A stretch of DNA of 64,000 bases from Alicyclobacillus sp. (GTDB lineage: Bacteria > Bacillota > Bacilli > Alicyclobacillales > Alicyclobacillaceae). Every line of letters begins with the position of its first letter. The stretch's first letter is position 1. The translations under genes and the position numbers were made by a program. Shown one piece after another: positions 47,331 to 53,827 of this stretch. The notes under the pieces were generated by a model. It did no database searches and was not told the origin of the DNA. It was given only the letters and a program-made list of their open reading frames with translations. Where the stretch lies: assembly GCA_023511295.1 (NCBI GenBank), contig JAIMBT010000012.1, positions 1 through 64,000 on the forward strand, read 5' to 3'.

Positions 47331-47480
47331 ATGAGCGTCAGGACGACGGCCGGAGAGAAGTTGGCCATGAGTTTCCCGCTTCTCATCGGGATGGCAGGGC
47401 TCGGGAGCTGGCTCCTGCGGGCTTCCCTGGACCAACAGAAGCGTCAAAACGCATATGACAGTATGTCCCAGCATCGCTGA
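47331..47480 (+). CDS. Possible small membrane protein
   Basis: 49 residues: MSVRTTAGEKLAMSFPLLIG then MAGLGSWLLRASLDQQKRQN. GAGGTG is ten bases upstream. One weak hydrophobic segment is present. It may be a real small gene ended by the hairpin/T-run at 47647-47669, or noise; nothing in the sequence decides. Confidence 0.3.
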   Translation: MSVRTTAGEKLAMSFPLLIGMAGLGSWLLRASLDQQKRQNAYDSMSQHR

Positions 47481-47526
47481 GGATGGTTTCGGTACCCATG
47501 CCAACGGGCCGCGGGCATTTTTGGAG

Positions 47527-47683
47527 GGCAAAAAAAGGTCCCCGGCTACGCCGGGGGAAGTAAAAGGAGTTTACGGGGTGATTCGGGTAGAAGCGGCATC
47601 GCCAGCTTCATACATGCATTTTCTCGCACATGGCCAAGGCCTTCAAGGGACTCTTGTCCCGATTTTTTTGGGACATTTGTCCC
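47527..47683. terminator. Pair of opposing terminator-like hairpins
   Basis: CCCCGGC-TAC-GCCGGGG (47540-47556), read on the minus strand, is followed by TTTTTTT (47530-47536). On the plus strand GGGAC-TCTT-GTCCC (47647-47660) is followed by GATTTTTTT, then a second GGGAC-ATTT-GTCCC. The stretch between them codes for nothing recognisable. They would end transcripts from each side before the tRNA promoter. Confidence 0.5.
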
Positions 47684-47741
47684 GGCCGAACGAGCCTTCG
47701 CCGATTGGACATGCCATCTCGACATGGATGCACATCCGGTG

Positions 47742-47769
47742 TTGCAATTTCCGCAGAGCCTGATATAAT
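47742..47769 (+). promoter_or_regulatory. tRNA promoter
   Basis: TTGCAA (47742-47747), 16 bases, TGATATAAT with a perfect TATAAT (47764-47769). The predicted transcription start near 47776 gives a 35-base 5' leader before tRNA-Leu. Confidence 0.75.
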
Positions 47770-47811
47770 AGGCCATGTCGCTCCCCGCGGCACACAAACA
47801 GAACAGGACAT

Positions 47812-47898
47812 GCGGTCATGGCGGAATTGGCAGACGCGCAAGATTCAGGTTCTTGTGGGGGCAACCCCGTGGAGGTTCAAGTCCTCTTGACCGCACCA
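47812..47898 (+). tRNA. tRNA-Leu (anticodon CAG)
   Basis: 87 bases from GCGGTCA to TGACCGC-A-CCA, with the CCA encoded. The acceptor stem pairs fully. The anticodon stem CAAGA/TCTTG encloses TTCAGGT, giving anticodon CAG. A long variable arm (class II) and a TTCAAGTCC T-loop are present. It reads CTG codons, abundant in this GC-rich genome. Confidence 0.96.
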
Positions 47899-47910
47899 AA
47901 GATGGCACGC

Positions 47911-47949
47911 AAACAACGCGATTCCGGCAGGGAATCGCGTTGTTTCTAT
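47911..47949 (+). terminator. tRNA terminator
   Basis: AAACAACGCGATTCC (47911-47925) pairs with GGAATCGCGTTGTTT (47931-47945), followed by CTATG. The A-run/T-run symmetry makes it usable for the minus-strand gene at 47969 too. Confidence 0.8.
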
Positions 47950-47968
47950 GTCTGGCTGCCGCTCCAAC

Positions 47969-48076
47969 TCACCCCCGGCGACGTAGCGTCCAACAGGCCG
48001 TTAGAATGACGATGAGAATGGCCAGCCCGATGATGGGCCCGATGACTTCGTTGGCAAGGTGCAGGACCGTGTGCAC
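47969..48076 (-). CDS. Very small hydrophobic protein
   Basis: 35 residues: (GTG start) VHTVLHLANEVIGPIIGLAI then LIVILTACWTLRRRG, a single transmembrane helix with a basic tail. AAAGGAGCC lies seven bases before GTG 48076, and the bidirectional tRNA terminator follows it. Similar tiny membrane peptides occur in Firmicutes as sporulation or toxin-type proteins; here no antitoxin is seen, so the role is open. Confidence 0.55.
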   Translation of the reverse strand: MHTVLHLANEVIGPIIGLAILIVILTACWTLRRRG

Positions 48077-48143
48077 GGATGTGGCTCCTTTCGTAGCGAC
48101 GAGTTCCTTGTCATCTTCGCAGGTAGGTCGCGGGAAATCAACC

Positions 48144-48152
48144 TGGTATACT
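48144..48152 (+). promoter_or_regulatory. Extended -10 promoter of dapF
   Basis: TGGTATACT is an extended -10 element (TGnTATACT) 39 bases before the dapF start; no good -35 is needed for this class. Confidence 0.45.
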
Positions 48153-48190
48153 GAGTGCGGTGGTGTGCAGTTGCGAGGGAAGGTGAGACA

Positions 48191-49063
48191 GTGCAAGTCA
48201 CCAAAATGCATGCACTCGGCAACAACTACATCTATGTTGCGGCGTCCGAAATGCCGAAGGAGACGAACCTGTGGCCGCGCGTTGCGCGGGAGATTAGCGA
48301 CGTGCGCCGCGGTATTGGTTCGGATGGTCTGATTGTGGTGAGCCCCTCCGAACGCGCGGACGTCCGGATGCGGATATGGAACGCGGACGGATCAGAGGCG
48401 GAGACGTGCGGGAACGGCGTTCGCTGTGTGGCGAAGTACGCGTACGACCGCGGACTTGTCGACCGGCGAGCGTTCACGGTCGAGACAGCGGCGGGCGTGG
48501 TACCTGTCCTGGTACACGTTCGACCCGAAACGGGGACGGTTGAGCGGGTCACCGCGAACATGGGGGCCGTGCGGCTCGGGCCGTCTGCGGTGGTGTACCG
48601 CGGGCCAGTGGTCGATGGCCCGGACGTACGCGTGGAGCTCGGGGACGCGACCTATTCAGGAACCCTGGTTTCCGTGGGGAACCCCCATTTCGTCACGCTG
48701 GTGGCGGACGTTCATTCGGTACCACTGGCGGTTCACGGCCCGCAGATTGAACGCCATCCGTATTTCCCGGAACGCATCAACGTCGAATTCGTCTCGGTTC
48801 GCAATCGCCGCGAGCTGGACTTCCGCGTGTGGGAGCGCGGTTCGGGTATCACCTTTGCCTGCGGTACCGGGGCGTGCGCCAGTGTGGCGGCAGCGCTCGA
48901 CAAAGGTTTGGTGGAGGAGCGGGTCACGGTGCACCTGGAAGGGGGAGACCTGGAGATTGAACGGCGTTCCGGCGAGATGTGGATGACGGGAGAGGCCGTT
49001 ACCGTCTTTACGGGCGAGTATGTATGGCCGGACGAATCAGCAGAATCACCACCAACGCGATGA
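48191..49063 (+). CDS. dapF: Diaminopimelate epimerase
   Basis: A 290-residue pyridoxal-independent epimerase that makes meso-diaminopimelate for lysine and peptidoglycan. Both catalytic cysteines are visible: WNADGSEAETCGNGVRCVAK (first, near residue 80) and RGSGITFACGTGACASVAAA (second, near residue 225). KMHALGNNYIYV is the usual N-terminus. GTG 48191 follows GAAGGTGAG. Its end overlaps the convergent membrane-protein gene by 56 bases. DAP-type peptidoglycan fits the other wall genes here. Confidence 0.96.
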   Translation: MQVTKMHALGNNYIYVAASEMPKETNLWPRVAREISDVRRGIGSDGLIVVSPSERADVRMRIWNADGSEAETCGNGVRCVAKYAYDRGLVDRRAFTVETAAGVVPVLVHVRPETGTVERVTANMGAVRLGPSAVVYRGPVVDGPDVRVELGDATYSGTLVSVGNPHFVTLVADVHSVPLAVHGPQIERHPYFPERINVEFVSVRNRRELDFRVWERGSGITFACGTGACASVAAALDKGLVEERVTVHLEGGDLEIERRSGEMWMTGEAVTVFTGEYVWPDESAESPPTR

Positions 49064-49697
49064 CGCCGAGCGCAGCGCCGACGGCGACCGCGCCCACCGC
49101 CAGGACAAAGGCGCTGATGAGAAATCCGCCGAGGACCAATCGAACGGCTTGGCGGAACGAGCTGTGGAAAATGACCGCGTACGAACGAGCGAGGACCCAC
49201 GCCAGGTAAACGCTGACGCCGACGCACCACACCCAGGCGACCACGGGTGACCTTGGCTCGAGGACGGCCCCGGCGGCGTATGCGACGACAAAGGTCTGGC
49301 ACGACGCCAGCACGTTGAGCAAGCGAAGGCGCTGCCCGCGGACCTTGAAGAGCGTCGTCGTCAAGTTGTGAGAGACAAGCGTAAAGAGGCGCAAAAACCC
49401 GTACGCGGCGGCGCCCCCGAAGGCCAGTGCAGCAAGGGTTGTGCAGGTCCAAAGACCGACCTGGGCAAACAGTGTCAAGCGCGTCCAAGCCGTCGGCATC
49501 GCGTGTGACGGAAGGACGTTCGCCGCAATCGCCGCGAGCGTGCAGGCCCAAGCCCAACCGGATGCGACGCGGGTTCTGGTGACAGCCTGCTGCAACGGAA
49601 TGTCCATCCGCTCACGCACGGCGCGGTCCCCGCGGCACAGTGCAGGGATGAGGAGCCAGTATTCAAACGCGCTGCGGATCTTTGTGGTTGGTTTCAC
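49008..49697 (-). CDS. Yip1-like membrane protein of unknown function
   Basis: About 229 residues with five hydrophobic segments (GWAWACTLAAIAANVL, AQVGLWTCTTLAALAFGGAA, CQTFVVAYAAGAVLEPRSPV, VWCVGVSVYLAWVLARSYAV, LVLGGFLISAFVLAVGAVAV). The spacing resembles Yip1/YIF-type bacterial proteins. GTG 49697 follows GGGGGGA; starts at 49739 and 49772 are in frame, but TATAAT at about 49752 (minus strand) makes a downstream start more likely. It converges on dapF with overlap. No function can be given. Confidence 0.55.
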   Translation of the reverse strand: MKPTTKIRSAFEYWLLIPALCRGDRAVRERMDIPLQQAVTRTRVASGWAWACTLAAIAANVLPSHAMPTAWTRLTLFAQVGLWTCTTLAALAFGGAAAYGFLRLFTLVSHNLTTTLFKVRGQRLRLLNVLASCQTFVVAYAAGAVLEPRSPVVAWVWCVGVSVYLAWVLARSYAVIFHSSFRQAVRLVLGGFLISAFVLAVGAVAVGAALGVIALVVILLIRPAIHTRP

Positions 49698-49849
49698 GTC
49701 CGTCCCCCCTGTGAGCAGCGCGATACGCTCGTTTTCGGACACGCCGCCGCCATCATTATAGACAACCACCACCGCTTGTGGTTGCGGGAAGCTGGTGTCG
49801 CATGCCCGCTTCTGCTCGCGGTCGTCACGTCAACTTGTGGAGGTGCACC

Positions 49850-50560
49850 ATGAGCGAACCATCAGCCACCCGTCGTCCTTCGATTCGCCCCGCCGCTACG
49901 CTGCTGCTCATCCGTGACGGTGCAATGGGCGGTGTGGAAGTGTTGGGGTTGAAGCGCGCGGCGACGATGCGTTTCCTGCCGGGATATGTGTCGTTTCCAG
50001 GGGGAGCTGTCGACGCAGCCGACCTCGCGTATGCGGCCGCTTGGCCCGGGGCGGCCGTCACGGCCCAGGAACATCCGGACGACCCCGGATACGCCGTCGC
50101 CTCGCTTCGAGAGTGCGCGGAAGAGGTCGGCTGGTTGTGTGCCGTCAACGGTGTGGATGAAACGGCGCGTGACGAGGCGCTCCCCGAAGTCGTTCAAGAG
50201 AGGCTTTTGGCTGGTGAGGTCACGTTTGCAGACCTGCTCCGAATGCGACACACGGAGGTGGCTTGGCGGCGGCTACGCTACGTCGGCCGTTGGGTGACAC
50301 CCCCCGGCATGCCGGCGCGGTTCGACACCCGGTTCTTTCTCTACGTCTGCACCGGTGACTTACCCCTTCCTCGGGTAAACCCAGCAGAACACGAGTGGGC
50401 AGCCTGGTTAAACCCCGCTCGAGCGCTAGCGGACATCGAGGCCGGACGAATGGCCGCTGTTCCGCCCACCCTCGCGATGTTGCGGGCGATTGCGTCCCTC
50501 CCTCGGAGCGAAGAAGGATTTCGTGCGCTGCACGTGCCTGGCCCACCGCCTCAACCGTGA
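49850..50560 (+). CDS. Nudix hydrolase
   Basis: 236 residues. FLPGYVSFPGGAVDAADLAY then YAVASLRECAEEVGWLCAVN shows a Nudix box whose two halves are spread by an acidic insert, as in NUDT19/NUDT7-like hydrolases that act on CoA or NDP derivatives. YVGRWVTPPGMPARFDTRFF follows, also typical of that branch. GTGGAGG precedes ATG 49850. The substrate is inferred as CoA esters at best. Confidence 0.85.
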   Translation: MSEPSATRRPSIRPAATLLLIRDGAMGGVEVLGLKRAATMRFLPGYVSFPGGAVDAADLAYAAAWPGAAVTAQEHPDDPGYAVASLRECAEEVGWLCAVNGVDETARDEALPEVVQERLLAGEVTFADLLRMRHTEVAWRRLRYVGRWVTPPGMPARFDTRFFLYVCTGDLPLPRVNPAEHEWAAWLNPARALADIEAGRMAAVPPTLAMLRAIASLPRSEEGFRALHVPGPPPQP

Positions 50561-50581
50561 CTGCAGGCTTTGGCCGCCCGC

Positions 50582-51469
50582 TTACCGATTCACCTCGTCA
50601 GGCCGTACGCGGTACACGGTTTGGCCTGACGCTGAGTCCTCGACAACGCGGCCTGTCTCCTGCAGGTGCAACAGGTGGGCCACCGTCGTCTGTCGCGCGG
50701 CCCACCGCGCCTCCTCCGGCACGGTGCCCCCGTACACCGCGTCAACCACCTGTTCCACCGTCTCTGCACCGCCTTGAATCGCCCGGAACACGTCTTCCTC
50801 CCGCTGCAGTCTTCGCTGCTTCAACGCTTGAGCTGCCTGAGCCGCGTCGCCGAGGACGGGGCCGTGGCCCGGTCCGGCCGTCCGGCATCCACTCGCGCAG
50901 ATGGCGTCGAGGGCTCGGTAGTAATCCCCCATGTGACCGTCCGGTGGCCCAATCCAGACGGAACCGGAGCCAATCAGGTGGTCGCCAACCAAGATGACGT
51001 TGTCCGGCTGGACCACAAGATGCACGTGTCCGCGCGTGTGCCCCGGGGCATGGTGGACGGTGACGGTGACCGGACCCAGTTGGAATCCGGGTGGGATGGG
51101 GTGGACGGCGGGCTCGGCAAAGGGCGTTTGGCGCATCTCGCGGACAGCCCCTTCGAGGTCCTGCGCGTGAACGAAGATGGGGGCGCCGGTTTTCGCCTGC
51201 AGGTAGGGAAGTCCGTGCGTATGATCCCGATGTTGGTGCGTCGCCACGAGCGCGACGATGTGGTGTACGTCGAGGTCCTCCAACGCGGACCGTGCATCCT
51301 CTAATACCTCTGTGTCGACCGTGCCGGCGTCCACCCACAACGCTTGGTCTCCGTGGTGTACGATATAGGTGTTGGACGATGCGTGAGGGGGCAGAGTCGG
51401 CGTGGGAATCTGGAGCTGCACCACGTGCGGGCTGACCCGGAACACGGGGATGGACGATTCACGGTTCAT
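50582..51469 (-). CDS. MBL-fold metallo-hydrolase
   Basis: 295 residues. The zinc motif VALVATHQHRDHTHGLPYLQ (HxHxDH), then VHHAPGHTRGHVHLVV, ILVGDHLIGSGSVWIGPPDG, and a C-terminal winged-helix-like tail (VEQVVDAVYGGTVPEEARWA) match the LACTB2-like branch of metallo-beta-lactamase-fold hydrolases. ATG 51469 follows AGGAGGCAC. It is divergent from the adenosyltransferase gene 62 bases away. The substrate (thioester, RNA or other) is unknown. Confidence 0.88.
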   Translation of the reverse strand: MNRESSIPVFRVSPHVVQLQIPTPTLPPHASSNTYIVHHGDQALWVDAGTVDTEVLEDARSALEDLDVHHIVALVATHQHRDHTHGLPYLQAKTGAPIFVHAQDLEGAVREMRQTPFAEPAVHPIPPGFQLGPVTVTVHHAPGHTRGHVHLVVQPDNVILVGDHLIGSGSVWIGPPDGHMGDYYRALDAICASGCRTAGPGHGPVLGDAAQAAQALKQRRLQREEDVFRAIQGGAETVEQVVDAVYGGTVPEEARWAARQTTVAHLLHLQETGRVVEDSASGQTVYRVRPDEVNR

Positions 51470-51531
51470 GGATGTGCCTCCTGTCGTCGTAGTATTTGGG
51501 GTCATGGTAGCACAAGAATGGAGGGAACCCG

Positions 51532-52119
51532 ATGCGGATTTACACCCGCGGTGGCGATAAAGGGACGACGAGCCTCATCTACGGTCGGCGCATTCGCAAG
51601 GATGCTCGGCGCGTACAAGCGTACGGCAACGTGGACGAAGCGAATTCGTGGATTGGGTTCGCAACAGCGGCGCTGCCGTCCTCGCAGGCGTTTGATCGAT
51701 TGCGGGCGATGGCAGCGAGGGTTCAGCGCGACCTGTTCGACGTCGGACGAGACCTCGCGACACCGGAGGAGAAGCGCGATGCCTCGTATATCACGGAGGC
51801 CGATGTCGCGTTGGTCGAGCGGATGATTGACACGCTCGACGCACTCGTGCCGCCCCTGCAAACATTCGTATTGCCGGGCGGACACCCCGCGGCGGCTGCT
51901 TTTCACGTCGCCAGGACGGTGACTCGCCGATGTGAACGGTCGCTGGTCTCGATGCAGGCGGAAGACCCCGTTCAGCCGGCCATCCAAGCGTATATCAACC
52001 GCCTGTCCGACTGGCTGTTTGTCGCGGCTCGCTACGTGAATCACGAGACGGGTTGGGAAGAACCGTCCGTCGACTTCCAGTCGCAAGAGGCAGATCCGTT
52101 CGGAGCAGAGCACGCATGA
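51532..52119 (+). CDS. PduO-type cob(I)alamin adenosyltransferase
   Basis: A 195-residue, five-helix adenosyltransferase using ATP to make adenosylcobalamin. MRIYTRGGDKGTTSLIYGRR is the ATP-binding N-terminus; AYGNVDEANSWIGFA, LPGGHPAAAAFHVARTVTRR and INRLSDWLFVAARYVN are signature blocks. GGAGGG precedes the ATG. It overlaps the HAD gene in an ATGA. Just 0.9 kb downstream lie nrdR and a B12-dependent reductase, so the product of this enzyme is the cofactor of the neighbour. Confidence 0.95.
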   Translation: MRIYTRGGDKGTTSLIYGRRIRKDARRVQAYGNVDEANSWIGFATAALPSSQAFDRLRAMAARVQRDLFDVGRDLATPEEKRDASYITEADVALVERMIDTLDALVPPLQTFVLPGGHPAAAAFHVARTVTRRCERSLVSMQAEDPVQPAIQAYINRLSDWLFVAARYVNHETGWEEPSVDFQSQEADPFGAEHA

Positions 52120-52955
52120 GCGGGCACGAAGATCGGCGCTGGAGCGCGGCGCTCATTGATCTCGACGGGACGTTGTATCGCGGGCAATCGCCGATTCGAG
52201 GGGCCGACGCCTTCGTGGAACGGCTGCGTCAACGCGGGATTCAGCCGATCTTTTTCACCAACAACGCCACCCGTTCACCCGTGTCCGTGGTGCAACGTCT
52301 TGAGCGTTTTGGCATCGACGCGCACCCGCACGAGGTGTGCACCGCCGCCCAATCCGCCGCTGCGCTGTTGAAGGCGGAGGTCGGGAATGCTGTGGTGCTG
52401 ATGGTCGGGGAAGACGGGCTGCGTACGGCGTTGGAGGAAGCGGGCCTTCGCCCGGTGTCCATCCGCCACCCCAAACTGGGAGAGCGCTTGCCGCACGTCC
52501 AGGCGGCCGTGATGGGGCTCGACCAACAGGTCACCTACGCCGAACTCGACCGGTTCTGCTGCGTGGTGACGCGGCTTGGGTCGTTCTACCTCACCAACGG
52601 AGACGTGCGTTTACCGAGAGCCACTGGCTTTCAACCTGGATGCGGAGCGTTGGGGGCGTTCGTCGCAACGGCGACGGGGCTGACACCGGTTGTCGCCGGA
52701 AAGCCGAACCCTGCGTTTGTGCAGTACGCCCTGGAGCGTTTCGATGCCTTGCCGGAGGAGACGTTGCTCATCGGCGACAATCCAGCGACGGACATCGCGT
52801 GCGGGGCCGCGGCTGGGCTGTACACCATCCAGGTGTTGTCGGGCGTGTCGGCGACGAGCGACCGGAAGGCCGACACGGTGGGCCAGCCGGAGGCTGGGGC
52901 GGACGAAGTGGTGGACAGCGTGGCCGACCTCTTCGTGTCTGAAACCATCGGATGA
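52116..52955 (+). CDS. HAD-IIA family phosphatase (NagD-like)
   Basis: 279 residues. AALIDLDGTLYRGQSPIRGA (motif I), QPIFFTNNATRSPVSVVQRL (motif II), VVAGKPNPAFVQYALERFDA (motif III Lys), and TLLIGDNPATDIACGAAAGL (motif IV) place it with NagD/AraL/YutF phosphatases that act on sugar or nucleotide phosphates. Translation is coupled to the adenosyltransferase upstream. It probably performs housekeeping metabolite repair; the substrate is undefined. Confidence 0.92.
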   Translation: MSGHEDRRWSAALIDLDGTLYRGQSPIRGADAFVERLRQRGIQPIFFTNNATRSPVSVVQRLERFGIDAHPHEVCTAAQSAAALLKAEVGNAVVLMVGEDGLRTALEEAGLRPVSIRHPKLGERLPHVQAAVMGLDQQVTYAELDRFCCVVTRLGSFYLTNGDVRLPRATGFQPGCGALGAFVATATGLTPVVAGKPNPAFVQYALERFDALPEETLLIGDNPATDIACGAAAGLYTIQVLSGVSATSDRKADTVGQPEAGADEVVDSVADLFVSETIG

Positions 52956-52960
52956 TAGAC

Positions 52961-52989
52961 TTGATAGCCATATATCTAGCGTGTATAAT
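52961..52989 (+). promoter_or_regulatory. nrdR promoter
   Basis: TTGATA (52961-52966), 17 bases, TATAAT (52984-52989), close to consensus. Transcription would start near 52996, 50 bases before nrdR. Confidence 0.75.
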
Positions 52990-53025
52990 CGACTCCACAG
53001 ACGCGGCAACACTAGATATGGAACG
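52966..53025 (+). promoter_or_regulatory. Two putative NrdR boxes
   Basis: Box 1, AGCCATATATCTAGCG (52966-52981), fills the spacer between -35 and -10. Box 2, AACACTAGATATGGAA (53008-53023), lies just after the start of transcription. Read on opposite strands they share CCATAT..CTAG. Both resemble the AT-rich NrdR box, which occurs as a pair upstream of nrd operons; matches are partial. Confidence 0.45.
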
Positions 53026-53045
53026 AGTCCGGGGAGGCTTGCGGC

Positions 53046-53510
53046 ATGCGGTGTCCCTACTGTCACGCCGACAACTCGCGGGTGATTGAGTCCCGAACCA
53101 GCGAGGACGGGAACACCATCCGTCGTCGACGCGAGTGCGTCAACGAAGCGTGTGCTCGGCGGTTCACCACCTATGAACGTCTGGAACATCGACCTCTGAT
53201 GGTCATCAAGAAAGACGCCAATCGAGAGGAGTTCTCCATCGAGAAGTTGTACCGAGGGATGATGAAGTCGTGCGAAAAGCGACCGATTCGCTCGGAACAG
53301 GTGGAGGCGGCGGCGGAGCGGATTGCGGAGCGGTTGCGCCTCGAATTTGAACAGGAGGTGCCGTCGTCCGTTATCGGTGAGCGCGTGATGGAAGAACTGC
53401 GCGCCATCGACGGGGTGGCGTACGTTCGGTTTGCCAGCGTGTACAGGGAATTCCGGGACGTCGAAACCCTGGCGAAGGAAGTTCTGTCGTTGCTCGACCG
53501 AAACCTCTGA
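53046..53510 (+). CDS. nrdR: Transcriptional repressor NrdR
   Basis: 154 residues. A zinc ribbon (MRCPYCHADNSRVIESRTSE, then CVNEACARRFTTYERLE) is followed by an ATP-cone (MVIKKDANREEFSIEKLYRG) and the C-terminal YVRFASVYREFRDVETLAKE. It senses ATP/dATP and represses ribonucleotide reductase genes. GGGGAGG is positioned seven bases before the ATG. Its position next to nrdJ and the box-like sites in its own promoter suggest autoregulation. Confidence 0.97.
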   Translation: MRCPYCHADNSRVIESRTSEDGNTIRRRRECVNEACARRFTTYERLEHRPLMVIKKDANREEFSIEKLYRGMMKSCEKRPIRSEQVEAAAERIAERLRLEFEQEVPSSVIGERVMEELRAIDGVAYVRFASVYREFRDVETLAKEVLSLLDRNL

Positions 53511-53827
53511 CACGCGCCGTGGCCGAGGGTCCGCGGGACAGTGTGTGAGCGGGAGTGGCGTAGAAACCCTGGCACGGGTGCTCCTGTCGGGTACGATGTC
53601 CGGGGGATGATGGAATTCCGCGTGTTGGTCGTGTCGAATTCGCGCGGATTCCGTCGTACATAACGGTTCGCCCAACGATTGGCGGGTACGCGTCGCTGGT
53701 TGTCGCGGACGCCTCGAGGTAAGCGGGCGGCACGGTGTCTCGCCGGGACGGTTTCACGCGTCGCAGGCATTGGCAAGCGCGAAATGGACCGAAATGGACT
53801 TTGAAAGCGGGAATGAGGCGGATGGAG
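53511..53827 (+). other. nrdR-nrdJ spacer
   Basis: 317 bases without a supported gene. The B12-box consensus of cobalamin riboswitches is not visible. A 20-codon frame (MMEFRVLVVSNSRGFRRT) from about 53607 has GGGGGA upstream but is too short to call. GCGCGGATTCCG and similar strings may form hairpins. Confidence 0.4.

Noticed and set aside
53511-53827. Cobalamin riboswitch before nrdJ
   Set aside because: No B12-box consensus was found in the spacer despite the B12-dependent enzyme downstream.
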